Assembly (NCBI GenBank): GCA_900754605.1
Contig: CAAEDK010000071.1
Location: 1-64,000, forward strand
Length of the DNA stretch: 64,000 nt
DNA from: an uncultured Oscillospiraceae bacterium
GTDB lineage: Bacteria > Bacillota_A > Clostridia > Oscillospirales > Oscillospiraceae
Direction of reading: 5' to 3'
Each line of letters opens with the position of its first letter. Positions within the stretch are counted from its first letter, which is position 1. Positions 7,770-17,398 of the stretch are shown piece by piece. The translations under genes were made by a program, and so were the position numbers. A model generated the notes under the pieces. That model saw nothing but the letters and a program-made list of their open reading frames with translations, did no database searches and was not told the origin of the DNA.

Positions 7770-9161
7770 TCAGTTTTTCTGCATTGCGACAATAAGCAGC
7801 TTGGCAATATCGGGATTATTTTGAAGCAGTTGATAGGCAAGTTCGGCCTCGTCAGCAGCTGCATTTTTCTTTTCTGCGGTACAATTTTGAAAGAAATCCT
7901 TGTCCATCTTCTGCGCCAGCCTGATGCGATCCCCATGATTGATGTGCGCGTAGAGATCCGTGACCATGCGGGATTGTGCGTGACCAGTATCACCCTGCAC
8001 GGCCTTGATGTTTCCACCGCCAATCTGGAGCTTCAGAGAGGCGCTGCAATGGCGCAGACTGTGAAATACAACCGGAGGAAGATCAAATTCTTCAATGAGA
8101 TTTTTCAGCATCTTTGAAATTTGCCGTTCCTCGTAGGGGCGTCCGTCATCGTGGGCGATCACAAGGTTGAAATCAGAATACTCGTCACCAATTAACAATT
8201 TGAGCGCATCCTGCGATTCCTTGACCTTCCTTAAAGCAAGGGCCACCGTTTTGGGCAGAAAGACCACTCGTACGCTGCTCTCGGTTTTTGGTGACTTCAG
8301 CACCAGGGATGTAGAAGATTCTGTCTGCTTCCATTCTGGAAAAATAAAAATCACCTTGGAGCGACCACGCTTGGAGAGGGCCTCCAAGCTGTCCTTTTGG
8401 CAGCGCTTCAGCTCCTTGTTAATGGTAACATGAGCGGTGCCGTCCATAATACTCTCCTCAGAGAAATCAACACAATCCCATGTAAGCCCCAAAATCTCAC
8501 CGATCCGCATAGAGCAACCCAGGGCGAGTAGCATAGTGGTATGAAGCACGGTGTCAGTGCAGCATTCCAATGCCCGCTGCGCCTCGCTTGGCGTCCATAC
8601 ATCTCGTGTCTTGGGCCGATATTTGGGAAGGGTGACTCTTTCTGCCGGATTTGTCTTGATATATTCCCATGTGACCGCTTGACTCAGTGCGCTGCGCAGT
8701 AGAGCATGGGTCTTTTCAATGACAGATAGAGAAACGGTGGCGTCCGTCTTTTTGTGTCCCTTGAGAACAACAGCAGGTTTATCCTGAAGAGAATCATAGA
8801 ACACATCCAGATCGTGAGTGGTCAGATCCTTGACGGCGACATTTCCAAGATAGGGCTTGATATAGTGCTCAATTCGGTGTCGACTGCAGGACAGGAAGGA
8901 ATCACCCCAGTGGTTGAGACCATAGACCTGCACATATTCGTCCATAAGCTCGCCAACGGTGATGAATTTTTTCGCTGTGCGCTTTACCTGCTCCGGCAAG
9001 GGCTTAGGCGGTAAAAACTCTCCGATGGACTTCTCGTATTCGATTTGTGCAATACGAAGATTTGCAGCCTCGTAGGTAGGGAATCGTTCATAAAATGGCT
9101 TTGTATATCCGGGGCAGCGGTAAGAGATTTCATACTGTTGTCCCCTTTTTCGAGGTTTCAT
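7770..9161 (-). CDS. Tyrosine integrase of element 1
   Basis: A 463-residue site-specific recombinase of the phage integrase family. It has an N-terminal arm-binding part, a core-binding SAM-like domain around residues 80-190 and a C-terminal catalytic domain. The catalytic set is present: Arg in CSMRIGEILGL, HSLRH, the GDTGHA histidine and the Tyr in DLYAHI. The start at 9161 has AAAGGAG at good spacing. An earlier in-frame start at 9230 lacks one. It lies next to the tRNA-Thr attachment site and reads toward it, the usual arrangement for an element that integrates there. Confidence 0.93.
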   Translation of the reverse strand: MKPRKRGQQYEISYRCPGYTKPFYERFPTYEAANLRIAQIEYEKSIGEFLPPKPLPEQVKRTAKKFITVGELMDEYVQVYGLNHWGDSFLSCSRHRIEHYIKPYLGNVAVKDLTTHDLDVFYDSLQDKPAVVLKGHKKTDATVSLSVIEKTHALLRSALSQAVTWEYIKTNPAERVTLPKYRPKTRDVWTPSEAQRALECCTDTVLHTTMLLALGCSMRIGEILGLTWDCVDFSEESIMDGTAHVTINKELKRCQKDSLEALSKRGRSKVIFIFPEWKQTESSTSLVLKSPKTESSVRVVFLPKTVALALRKVKESQDALKLLIGDEYSDFNLVIAHDDGRPYEERQISKMLKNLIEEFDLPPVVFHSLRHCSASLKLQIGGGNIKAVQGDTGHAQSRMVTDLYAHINHGDRIRLAQKMDKDFFQNCTAEKKNAAADEAELAYQLLQNNPDIAKLLIVAMQKN

Positions 9162-9249
9162 AGATTTGTACTCCTTTCGTGGCTCAGAGCTGCAAATCCT
9201 CCTTCCCGCAGTATTGAAGGGAGTACCCATTCATGCAGCGAGTATAGCA

Positions 9250-9276
9250 CGGGCGGTTGAAAATATCAACCGCCCG
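9250..9276. terminator. Hairpin between integrase and excisionase genes
   Basis: GGGCGGTTGA and TCAACCGCCC pair around five bases; on the plus strand they are followed by GTTTTGT. It would insulate the integrase from the upstream leftward genes or act in the opposite direction. Confidence 0.6.
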
Positions 9277-9284
9277 TTTTGTCA

Positions 9285-9485
9285 TTAGGACGGATCTTTG
9301 CCGCTCAGATAGTCGATGAGGGCCTGCTTGGGGATGCGAAGCTGCCGGCCGATCTTTACGCTGAAAATCTGACCGGAGCGCACCAGCTCATAAGCGGTGT
9401 TGCGTCCAATGCCAAGAATAGGCATCAGATCTTCCACGCAAAGAGTCAGGGGCAGATCATTGAAAGAGCGATACTTATTTTCCAT
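9285..9485 (-). CDS. Excisionase-type helix-turn-helix protein
   Basis: A 66-residue protein with the MerR/excisionase-like fold: LTLCVEDLMPILGIGRNTAYELVRSG followed by a wing (KIGRQLRIPKQALIDYL). Such proteins bend DNA for excision or regulate the integrase. The start at 9485 is used; a second ATG nine bases upstream is possible. It overlaps the end of the upstream recombinase gene by 11 bases, so the two are coupled. Confidence 0.85.
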   Translation of the reverse strand: MENKYRSFNDLPLTLCVEDLMPILGIGRNTAYELVRSGQIFSVKIGRQLRIPKQALIDYLSGKDPS

Positions 9486-10398
9486 GGGTATCACCCTTTC
9501 TTACAGGCGCCAGATAGATATTGGTCACATCCGGCCGTTCATGGCCCAGCAGGCGGGAGACCTCGAAATGGGCGTCCAGAGGGCTTTTACCGCTGTTGAC
9601 CAGTTCCTGATACTTCTCCGCTGCATAGGTGTGCCGAAGCCCGTGGAAGGTCATGGGACGGTCAGAATTCACCGTCCGCACCTCGTCACGGTGCCGCATG
9701 ATAAAGAATTGCAGATGATTGATGGCCCGGTCCGTATGCACACCTTTCGGCACCAGCAGCTTCTCTCCCCGCGGTGTCTGCTTCAGCAGTTTTTCCAGCA
9801 TCATGGTGATCCGTTCGTCCTCAATCGGGACAGTACGTACCTTGCCGCCCTTGCCCTTGATGGTAATAGCATTCTCCCGCAGAGCCTGTTCCGCCGTGGC
9901 GGTGTCAATGCGGAAGCACTCGTGGATGCGCAGACCGGCGTACCGGGCCAGGTACAAGGCGAGAACGTAATCCCAGTGATCCATGGCATAAGCCTTCATG
10001 AGCAGCTTGTTGAACTCAATATTGCTCCAGGTACGATCCGTTCCGCCAAAGCAGCGCCGCTCCAGTTCCACAGCCAACTCATCGTTGGATGGAAGCTGAT
10101 ACTTGGGTGTGCTCATCTTATCGTGGAAGAACCGGATCGCCGCAAGATCCGTCTTGATGGTGCTGGCGGACTTGCCGTTCTCCTGCATCCAGAGGGCGTA
10201 TCTGGTGAGATGCTTGCCGCTGATATTCTCCAGTTTTTGCAGACGATACTCATCCGCCAGATAGGCGCAAAACCGTTTGACAGCTTCGTAATACCGTTCC
10301 TTGGTGCGGAAGCTGCCTTGCCGGTTGTGTCGGGCCAGCTTATCCAGCTGACTCACGAGGGCATTGTAGATGCCGATGTTTTCAACTTTCTTTGCCAT
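9475..10398 (-). CDS. Second tyrosine recombinase (XerC/D-like)
   Basis: A 307-residue recombinase with an N-terminal core-binding domain (residues about 25-110) and a catalytic domain. It has Arg in ARYAGLRIHE, Lys in KGKGGKVR, HGLRHTY, a GHERPDVT histidine and Tyr in NIYL. AAGGAG lies ahead of the ATG at 10398. It is a different subfamily from the tRNA-proximal integrase and may resolve element multimers or catalyse a separate rearrangement. Confidence 0.9.
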   Translation of the reverse strand: MAKKVENIGIYNALVSQLDKLARHNRQGSFRTKERYYEAVKRFCAYLADEYRLQKLENISGKHLTRYALWMQENGKSASTIKTDLAAIRFFHDKMSTPKYQLPSNDELAVELERRCFGGTDRTWSNIEFNKLLMKAYAMDHWDYVLALYLARYAGLRIHECFRIDTATAEQALRENAITIKGKGGKVRTVPIEDERITMMLEKLLKQTPRGEKLLVPKGVHTDRAINHLQFFIMRHRDEVRTVNSDRPMTFHGLRHTYAAEKYQELVNSGKSPLDAHFEVSRLLGHERPDVTNIYLAPVRKGDTHGK

Positions 10399-10950
10399 AT
10401 ATAAAAATCTCCTTGTCGATCAAAATTTGTTCAGACGGGCGCAGTTCACCCCTTGGCAAAATCGTCCGTTTCCGCCGAATTTCCGAAGAAATCGCCGAAG
10501 CTCCAACTCCTCAAAAAAGTCAGAACCCCTTGTGGCAGAGCAGCTTCAAGATACGAAGCAGCTCACTCACGGAAGCCTGTCTCTCTTTGATTTTGAACCA
10601 GGTCAGTACGAACGCAGTATGGGGATAAACCCTGTCACCGGAGTAGCTTGCTTCGACGACGACTGCTGACACAACCGCTGAACTCGGCTGCGGAGGGCAG
10701 CGTCTGCCACCGACCGCGTGTGTCGTTTGATCCGCCCGGCTACGGATCTGGGGATGCGATTCCTGCGCTGCCGGAGCCATGCTGTCACCATGGCGCACAG
10801 GACGGGAGTTTGCCGGGCTCCCTAAACGGTTTTCCTGCCGTACCGTCTTGACGGCTTTCCATGTTTCCTACAATTTGATCGACAAGTGATTTTTCTCCGG
10901 CATTCCTACCGTGCCGTGGTTGGCAAACGCCACAGCTGCTTTAAACACAA

Positions 10951-11005
10951 AAAGACACGGAAAGAGGCTGTGCTTCTTGTGCACAGTCGTACTTTTCGTG
11001 TCTTT
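10951..11005. repeat. Long imperfect hairpin
   Basis: AAAGACACG at 10951 pairs with CGTGTCTTT at 10997, with inner pairs AAAG/CTTT and CTGTGC/GCACAG. It could be a terminator or the end of an old insertion; no adjacent gene explains it. Confidence 0.5.
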
Positions 11006-11433
11006 CAAATTCTCAGGTTATTCAATTTATGGCCGTTTCCAGCCGCACACTTTTGATGCGGTCACAGAATATAATAACCTTTTCCACATCCCATTCATTG
11101 CCGAAAATTCGGCTCACAGCTTAGTAAGTCCCGGTAACGGGAGATCCATCTAATAAAAGCGAGATCATCTTACCGCAGTTTTAAGCAGAAGCATAGCACT
11201 ACCTGAATCTGCTTTCCTGACAAAAAATAAATCTGCCGGATGCGCTGCATCTCTGGCTCACTACTTAACAAGGACCGTTCCGGGAAAGTTCATCAATCAA
11301 TACGCCATCAGTTTACTGCGCATTGAAAGATTTGTATATGATACCAAAATCTACTCGCGTTTCTGAAAATTACTTTTGTTCCAGTTCTTTTGAGGTGACG
11401 GATGGGCGCACTTTCCCCCTCCCCGTCGCTGTT

Positions 11434-11472
11434 CCTCCCTAACTTACTCCTCCCTAACTTACTCCGCCCTAA
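11434..11472. repeat. Short tandem repeat, 15-bp unit
   Basis: The unit CCTCCCTAACTTACT occurs twice perfectly (11434-11448 and 11449-11463), followed by a partial degenerate third copy. No function is evident. Confidence 0.8.
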
Positions 11473-12336
11473 AATACGAGTTCAGTTTACCAGAAGCGTG
11501 TAAGCCTGTCTACTTGGAGTTTTTCCATAGTGACAGCAAAGGCGTTGTGTTGAATGGGAACGGCCTTCTGCAGCCCCAATTCATAGTCCAAATCAAAACT
11601 GAATCACATAAAAATTCCCACAAATGGGCACAATAACCCCTTTGCAGGAAAACGTACAAACCAGACAACGTGTGCAATGCGGCTGCCTGCCGCTCCCAGG
11701 GCAATGACCCGGCCCCGATTTTCACGGAGAGCGCACAATGAATCAATAACAATATCCTTATAACACAAGATATTGTACACTGTCAAGTGAATGATTGATA
11801 TTTCATCAATATATTGCTGCTTGCTCGATGCAAGCGAAGAATATTCGCCCATGTTGGCGACGATGTTTTGTGATCTGCCGATTTCCTTGTCCTTCGTTTT
11901 TTCAGTCCTTATACGGACAGCTGGGCACAATATGGCCCCAGCCTTGTTTCATCCGCCCTCAAAATGCACCTCTATTTTACTGCCCTTGGTCAGAACTGTA
12001 AACTTGCGTTTTTCGCAAGACAGAGACTCTTGAGTAATTAAATTCTTGGGAGACAATGACCTCATGAAGAAAACGCAGAGCATCAATTTAGACGTGTTGT
12101 AAAAAAGTATCAAAACCCTTTGTTATCCACTACAAAAAGGATACTTCCCTGCGTAACAATTTTGACGATGGTTTATTTTGATGTAGAAGAATCTACATTG
12201 AATATGGATATGCCCGAATTTCCAAACCGAAGCAGAGCTGTAGACGCCGAGCCTCCTTGGTCGCCAAAGGCCGTCAGCAATAACACAGAGCATCGACCGG
12301 CAGATTCGGAACATCAAATCTTCGTGCAGGAGGTAT

Positions 12337-13395
12337 TCACACAGCCCAAATCGACTGGAAAGAGTGGCAGAAGCTATTCAGCCGCCGCTCCATCTGCTCC
12401 CTGCGCCGCTGCCGAGACTCCCGCTTTTTGGCGGCCTGCTCCTTTTTGAGATCGACCGCATGTACGACCTCCAAGCCGTCCGCCACATCCCGCAGGTCTT
12501 GCAGCAGATCTCTCTGTTCACTTTTGGCAATGCGGATATTCTCCACATCATAGTGAAATTCAAAGTAATCATACTCCCCGTACTGGCGGTGCATTTTGCT
12601 GAAAAATGTCTGCCGCCGATCCTCTGGTGTCAGGTGCGGGGAGTCGATCACAGAGCTGCTCCAAAGCGGGTTGAAGTGCGCCTTTTTCATTTCCAGCCAA
12701 ATCTCCGCGTCCGTTCGGGCCACAGGATGGGGAAACACACGCTCGCCCTTTGTCACCTGTACTTTCTTTTCCTCCAGAAAGCCAATGCGGGTGATCCATG
12801 TGCGGCGCACATCATAAAAGATATTGGCGCGGCTCAGGTCCCGCTTCTGCTTGCGAATGACGCAGACAGGATTCTGGCAGCGGCAGCGAATACACTGCTC
12901 CACATCGTATTGGACTTCGACACGGCCGCCATCATAGCCATTACCGCTAACCACGCAGGCGCAGTAGGCGCCGCCGGTAATCTCCATGTACTGCCGGTGC
13001 TGTCTCTCACTTCTCTCCGATTCCACCTTCTCGGCGCTTTGCTCAAAAGAATACCGTTTGCCGGTAGAATGGCAGGGGCAGAGAGGGACAGAAAAGCCGC
13101 TGATGCTGTGTGGGCAGTCCTTGCGTTCATAGGGGCAGCGCAACAGCGGGTTGTCATTTTCCGGGCAGTAATCGATGCCTTGGAACGAGGCGTCGCTGCA
13201 GGCAAGGCCCCGGCCGAGATCACTTTTGCCATCGACCAAAAGACCGCATGGAGTTTCCCATGTAAACTTCAATAGAGCCTCAAAGAGATAGCCGAAATTC
13301 TGCCAATCGCTCCAGTACACGAAGGAGGGGTGATCCTCCCACGTGTAGCCTGCGGCGTAGAGATCCCGGGTCAGTTGATTCTGGCCCATGCTCAT
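12337..13395 (-). CDS. Cys-rich hypothetical protein of mobile elements
   Basis: A 352-residue protein I cannot assign. It has a Cys-rich middle, with CPENDNPLLRCPYERKDCPH, PLCPCH, YCACV and CIRCRCQNPVC, suggesting several zinc or iron-sulfur sites at residues about 75-180. A highly basic C-terminus (QAAKKRESRQRRREQ) suggests nucleic acid contact. The ATG at 13395 overlaps the stop of the upstream small gene (ATGA), so both are made together. A GTG at 13407 is a weaker alternative. Confidence 0.7.
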   Translation of the reverse strand: MSMGQNQLTRDLYAAGYTWEDHPSFVYWSDWQNFGYLFEALLKFTWETPCGLLVDGKSDLGRGLACSDASFQGIDYCPENDNPLLRCPYERKDCPHSISGFSVPLCPCHSTGKRYSFEQSAEKVESERSERQHRQYMEITGGAYCACVVSGNGYDGGRVEVQYDVEQCIRCRCQNPVCVIRKQKRDLSRANIFYDVRRTWITRIGFLEEKKVQVTKGERVFPHPVARTDAEIWLEMKKAHFNPLWSSSVIDSPHLTPEDRRQTFFSKMHRQYGEYDYFEFHYDVENIRIAKSEQRDLLQDLRDVADGLEVVHAVDLKKEQAAKKRESRQRRREQMERRLNSFCHSFQSIWAV

Positions 13396-13619
13396 ATCCC
13401 CGGACACGGAACCAGCCCAAAGTGGTTTTCCATCACATAGCGCAGATTTTCCACCGTGATCTGATACTCCTCTGAGATACAGCCCTCACATACGATCTGC
13501 CGATAGCCCAGCGCACGGCTGCATCGCTTATCCCATGAGTTGACATCACCGCCGCAGACAGGGCAGACGATGTCCGGATACCATGCCAGTTTCCCAGCAT
13601 CTGAATAGGTGGGTTTCAT
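13392..13619 (-). CDS. Small zinc-ribbon-like protein
   Basis: A 75-residue protein with CPVCGG near residue 18 and a later CEGC, a four-cysteine ribbon pattern. AGGAGGATG precedes the ATG at 13619. It is the first gene of a two-gene unit with the Cys-rich protein downstream. Its role is unknown; a DNA-binding or protein-contact role in the mobile element is a guess from the ribbon alone. Confidence 0.7.
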   Translation of the reverse strand: MKPTYSDAGKLAWYPDIVCPVCGGDVNSWDKRCSRALGYRQIVCEGCISEEYQITVENLRYVMENHFGLVPCPGI

Positions 13620-13640
13620 ATCATCCTCCTGAAAATAAAA

Positions 13641-13677
13641 AAGGACGCACAGACTTTTTACAAGTCTGTACGTCCTT
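13641..13677. terminator. Near-perfect inverted repeat upstream of the zinc-ribbon gene
   Basis: AAGGACG-ACAGACTT pairs with AAGTCTGT-CGTCCTT around five bases, with T/A-rich flanks on both sides. It lies 22 bases ahead of the leftward start codon at 13619, so it could end transcription from the upstream gene or attenuate the downstream pair. Confidence 0.7.
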
Positions 13678-13774
13678 CGCAATATGCTGCCGTGCGGCAG
13701 CGATTCTTTTTTGTACGGGTCAGGGGACCCAAATGTTTGAAAAGAACGGGTTCCTTCCAAACGAAGCTGAGTTC

Positions 13775-13954
13775 TCAGCACAGGGAGCCCCGTGCTATGG
13801 CACGATCCATGCTGGTTAGAACCTGTTCCGCCGTCAGATATTGCACACCGCGCTTCCGGTCATTCCGAGCCGCCAGCAATTCGGCGGAAAGGGACTGTTC
13901 GGGAGGCAGAGAGCGTAGTTCCCATGCGGGCAGGATCGCATTTTCCTCGTTCAT
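13775..13954 (-). CDS. Small hypothetical protein coupled to a broken AAA ATPase
   Basis: A 59-residue protein (MNEENAILPAWELRSLPPEQ at its start). GGAGG lies 11 bases before the ATG, and the ATG overlaps the TGA of the AAA ATPase reading frame (ATGA), so the pair was a two-gene operon. It is too short to classify. Its ATPase partner is now disrupted, so the gene may no longer be expressed as it was. Confidence 0.6.
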   Translation of the reverse strand: MNEENAILPAWELRSLPPEQSLSAELLAARNDRKRGVQYLTAEQVLTSMDRAIARGSLC

Positions 13955-14094
13955 TTCGAAAGATTACCTCCCAAAATGTTTTTCTTCCAAAGGTCACCCA
14001 GCGTGTAGTTACCATCCAGCCATAGCTTGAGCCGCTCTGAATCTAACCGACTGAATTCAGAACCAGCATCACTTCGGTCAACAACAATGACATC

Positions 14095-15449
14095 GGTGCC
14101 GTCAAGATTTATGCGCAAATTTATTTGCAGGCTCCGGCTGAGTGAAGTCAGCTGGCAATAGAGGCGTCATCCAAAGCCGCCTCCAAGTGCTTCATGTTCA
14201 TGTATTTCTTGTTGCCCCACTGGGTGCCCGCCACGTGGCGTAGCCTCGCGCAGACCAGCATCAGGGCGGAGTTGCCGTCAGGGAACGTCCCTACCACGCG
14301 CGTCCGTCGGCGGATCTCACGGTTCAGCCGCTCGATCACGTTGTTGGTACGGATGCGCGTCCAATGCTCGCTGGGAAAGTCACAGTAGGTCAGTGTCTCA
14401 TCAATGCCGTCCTCGACCTTCTTGGCGGCCTCCTTCAGCTTCATGGCGCGCAGCTCGGCGACCACGGCCTTTGCCTTCTCGCGGGACGCCTTTTTGCTCT
14501 CCTTGGCGTGGATCGCCTTGAGCATTTTTGCCACAATTTTGACCTTAGATTTAGGCACAACAGAGAAAACGTTGCGGTAGAAATACACCGTGCAGCGCTG
14601 GTATTTGGCGTCCGGAAACACCTCGCCCACGGCCTCCAGCATCCCCATGCACTTGTCGCCAACGATGAGCTTTACGCCATCCAAGCCGCGTCCGCGCAGC
14701 CACTGGAAGAAATTGACCCAGCTGGCCTTGTCCTCCTTCATGCCCTCGGCGGCGCCCAAAACCTCACGAAAACCGTCCTAATTCACGGAGATTGCCACCA
14801 AAATGGCTACATTTTCGTACTCTCCGCCCCAGTTGCGGCGCAGGTAGATGCCGTCCACATAGATGTATGGATAGCGCCCGCCCTGTAACGGGCGGTTGCG
14901 CCAGTCCTCGATGTGAACGTAGGCTTTCTTGTTCAGCTCACTGATGGTGGCGGGCGAGACCTTGCTGCCCCACAGTGCCTCGGTGATGTCCTCCACACGG
15001 CGCACGGAGACGCCTGCCAGATACATCTCAATGAGCGCCTCCTCCACGCTGCTCTCCCGACGGCGGTAGCGCTCGATGATGGCTGTCTCAAAGGACACAC
15101 CCTTGAGTCGGGGTATGTGGAGCGTAATGTCACCGGAGGTCGTGGTAAGATTGCGGTCATAGTGGCCGCTGCGGTACCCCTGACGGGCCTCGCTGCGCTC
15201 ATAGCGCGCAGCTTGCGTCAGCGACTCCGCCTCCTTTTCCAGCAGCTCGTTCAGGGTTTCTTCCACGCTGCCGCGAACCAATTCCTTGATCTGCCCCTTG
15301 ATTACTTCCTCGTTTAGCTGTACAATTTTCTCGGACATAGTTTGCTGTCTCCTTTCAGAATGGTGTGTCGTGACTTCATTCTACCAGAGCCTGCAAGCTA
15401 TGTCTTCTTTTATGCGGTTTTCAATTTGCGCAAGTTATTATACCTTATC
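14095..15449 (-). mobile_element. IS256-family insertion sequence
   Basis: The 1,355-bp element is flanked by an 8-bp direct repeat ATGACATC (14087-14094 and 15450-15457), the target size expected of this family. Imperfect terminal inverted repeats share TGCGCAAATT. A second inverted pair around GAGCCTGCAA lies further in. It is inserted in the AAA ATPase gene, and removing it with one repeat joins the two coding pieces. Confidence 0.85.
14148..15338 (-). pseudogene. IS256-family transposase with internal stop codon
   Basis: The reading frame would give 396 residues of mutator-type DDE transposase: N-terminal MSEKIVQLNEEV, middle YIYVDGIYLRR with the first catalytic Asp, VGDKCMGML with the second, and a C-terminal HWTRIRTNNVIERLNREIRRRT. 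An in-frame TAG at 14778-14780 splits it after VAISVN. The next codons continue DGFREVLGAAEGMKEDK without frame change, so a single GAG-to-TAG change is the likely cause. The copy should be unable to move itself. Confidence 0.88.
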
Positions 15450-15849
15450 ATGACATCTTCCACATCGAACTCATTCAACAGTTCTACAGATTGCGTGGAA
15501 ATAATGATCTGCTTTTCATTGGAAAGCTGCCGCACGATCTCAGAGAAAATCGTGATTGCATAGGGATGTGGCCGAGCTCCGGCTCATCTATGATGATGGT
15601 AGCCGGCTGCAGCTCATGGGGCTGCAGCAAAAGCGTTGTCAGGCAAATAAAACGAAGTGTTCCGTCCGAAAGCTGAGAAGCATTGAAGACATCTTCACAG
15701 CCAGTCTGACGCCACCGCAGGACGATCTGCTCTTCATTACCCTCCTGGGGTTCCAAAATGAAGTCATCAAAGTAAGGCGCGACCAGACGGATTGTTTCCA
15801 CAATCTCATCGTAGTTCGGTTTGAAGAAGTTTGGGTCAATCACTTTTTC

Positions 15850-16339
15850 TATGACGCAGGAAGATCGTTATACATATGATGAGCAGTGGGATGCGTTTAT
15901 CTGCGCATATGGAAAAACGCTCTCGCTCCGCAGAGAGACTACGGAGATAGTGCAGGGACGGCCAGTGACGACCAACTGGTATCGATGCGAGGATTGCACG
16001 AACTGCCCGCACCGGTCTGCCTGCTGTCAGGCAAAGGATCTTGCAAAGCCGAAGGAATTCATGCTGAAGAAGACTTTCTGGAAAATGCGGGCGGTATCTC
16101 TGGAGAACATTACAACAGAGCATAGTATTTACCTGCGGATGTGCCGTTCTATCCAGGTCGAGGAGGCGTTTGGACTGCTCAAAAACGACTTTGGTTTTCG
16201 CCGTTTTCTGACCAGAGGGAAAGCCAATATCCGGACTGAGCTTTTCTTCCTTGCACTGGCGTACGACCTCAAAAAGCTATGGATGAAGCGGGAAAACGGG
16301 CGGCTGAAAACGCATCTTTCTGAGATCACAGTGGCGTAG
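15850..16339 (+). pseudogene. IS1182-family transposase, C-terminal fragment
   Basis: About 163 residues of transposase C-terminus with a Cys cluster (CEDCTNCPHRSACC) and the DDE-family ending RSIQVEEAFGLLKNDFGFRRFLTRG, which contains the catalytic Glu. The N-terminal two thirds are missing; upstream sequence belongs to the antisense AAA ATPase fragment. It marks the junction that truncated that gene. Confidence 0.85.
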
Positions 16340-16451
16340 CCGCAAAAACAGCTGGATCATCCACATTGGGCGCTGATTTTGGAGTCAGGGTCAGCTTTGT
16401 TACGTCCAAATGCCTTGCAATTTTCGCAGAATAGCAGCTCGTACAAACAAA

Positions 16452-16491
16452 CGCGGGGGCAAAAGGTCAGAGAAAGACCCTTTGCCCCCGC
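16452..16491 (-). terminator. Terminator of the ABC importer operon
   Basis: CGCGGGGGCAAAAGGTC pairs with GACCCTTTGCCCCCGCG around seven bases. On the minus strand it is followed by TTTGTTTGT. It lies 55 bases after the last gene of the leftward operon. Confidence 0.85.
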
Positions 16492-16546
16492 GGCCTTTGT
16501 GAGCCTATTTTGCAACAGACCCGTTTTGCGGGATCGCCGCCGGCCG

Positions 16547-17356
16547 TCATACCATGGCGGCCACTTTTCGAAAGTCCTGGTGCAAAGACTCAATCGTCAC
16601 CCGGGGACTGGGGGCGTATTCCAGCACCAGATCTGCCTGGGGGGAGTACTTGGCGATGGAGCGTAGGATCTCGTCCATCTCCTGGGGCGGGCAGACGCCG
16701 TCCGGATCGTAGATGGGATAGTGGCTGTCGTGCAGGCCGTCATTGTTGTTCAGATGGTAGCCCCAGATCCGGCTGCCTAAGCGGCGGATCAGGGCGGGGA
16801 TGTCCCAGTGGTTCAGCAGGGCGTGGCCGGTATCCAGGAGGCAACCTACCTCCGGCGGGAGCTGGTCGAACAGGGCCTCGAATTCCGCCTGGTCGAACAG
16901 GACGCTGTTTTTCAGCGGGAAGCCGACGTTTTCCACCGTGGGGCGGATGCCCTGGCGCACCATGCGGCCGGTCCAGTCCCGGACCACCTCCAGGGACCGC
17001 TTTTGACGGGCGGCCCGCTCCTCCGGCGGGAAGCCGCCCTCATGGGTGTGCATCACCATGGAGGTGGCACCGAAGCGGGGATAGAGGTCGCAGGCGTACT
17101 GATAGCGCTGGGCCATATACTGCTCGGCTTCGCTGCCGGGCAGAGTACATTCCTCCACGAAAGGGGCATGGAGGGTGGTGGGGATGTCCCGAAAGACCTC
17201 CACCTGCCGCTCCAGCTCCTCGTAAAAGCCGGGGGTGGTCCAGCTGGTGGCGAATTCCACGCCGATGGGAAAGTCCTGGAAGGAGCGGACACAGCGCTCG
17301 ATCCAGTCGTAGTCCTGAAACAGGACGCAGTAATTGGATAGATATAAGTGTTTCAT
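16547..17356 (-). CDS. Sugar phosphate isomerase/epimerase (TIM barrel)
   Basis: A 269-residue AP-endonuclease-2-like TIM barrel of the kind that isomerises or epimerises sugars and sugar phosphates. Conserved barrel residues are visible: TLHAPF, MVMHTHEG, VENVGF, LLDTGHALLNH, GYHLNNNDGLHD with metal-binding His and Asp, and VLEY with the last Glu. The start at 17356 (MKHLYLSNY) has GGAGG upstream. It is the last gene of the leftward importer operon, so it probably acts on the imported compound after release by the preceding enzyme. The substrate is not determinable. Confidence 0.85.
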   Translation of the reverse strand: MKHLYLSNYCVLFQDYDWIERCVRSFQDFPIGVEFATSWTTPGFYEELERQVEVFRDIPTTLHAPFVEECTLPGSEAEQYMAQRYQYACDLYPRFGATSMVMHTHEGGFPPEERAARQKRSLEVVRDWTGRMVRQGIRPTVENVGFPLKNSVLFDQAEFEALFDQLPPEVGCLLDTGHALLNHWDIPALIRRLGSRIWGYHLNNNDGLHDSHYPIYDPDGVCPPQEMDEILRSIAKYSPQADLVLEYAPSPRVTIESLHQDFRKVAAMV

Positions 17357-17398
17357 CACAGCCTCCAGAGATCCCGCCAAAGGCGGGAGATCGGTGTG

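Larger units (their letters stand above)
10420..12336. other. 1.9-kb stretch with repeats and no convincing gene
   Basis: Only short overlapping frames occur here. One leftward frame at 11604-11930 (108 codons, with GRSQNIVANMGEYSSLASSKQQY) reads like a real fragment but has no recognised family or good start site. Two structural features stand out and are listed separately: a hairpin at 10951-11005 and a tandem repeat at 11434-11472. It looks like mobile-element debris. Confidence 0.5.
13951..15845 (-). pseudogene. AAA-family ATPase, split by an IS and truncated
   Basis: Two pieces of one ATPase. The right piece (15450-15845) carries a late Walker B (TIIIDEPELG) and, in a shifted frame, a continuation with IIISTQSVELLNEFDVEDV. 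The left piece (13951-14094) carries the C-terminus DVIVVDRSDAG...LGDLWKKNILGG. Joining them across the IS gives an OLD/AAA_21-like ATPase end. A one-base deletion after DEPELG (GGCCACAT) adds a frameshift. The 5' end is lost at a junction with a transposase remnant near 15845. Such ATPases often act in defence or plasmid functions; this copy is dead. Confidence 0.8.

Noticed and set aside
10370..10851. Overlapping frames of 60-100 codons on both strands
   Set aside because: No ribosome site, domain or consistent frame; likely chance or decayed sequence.
11434..11472. Tandem 15-bp repeat as a possible CRISPR array
   Set aside because: Units are directly adjacent with no spacers, and no cas genes are present.
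11604..11930. A 108-codon leftward frame
   Set aside because: The composition is plausible for protein, but there is no start signal, neighbour or family, so it is only mentioned within the non-coding stretch.
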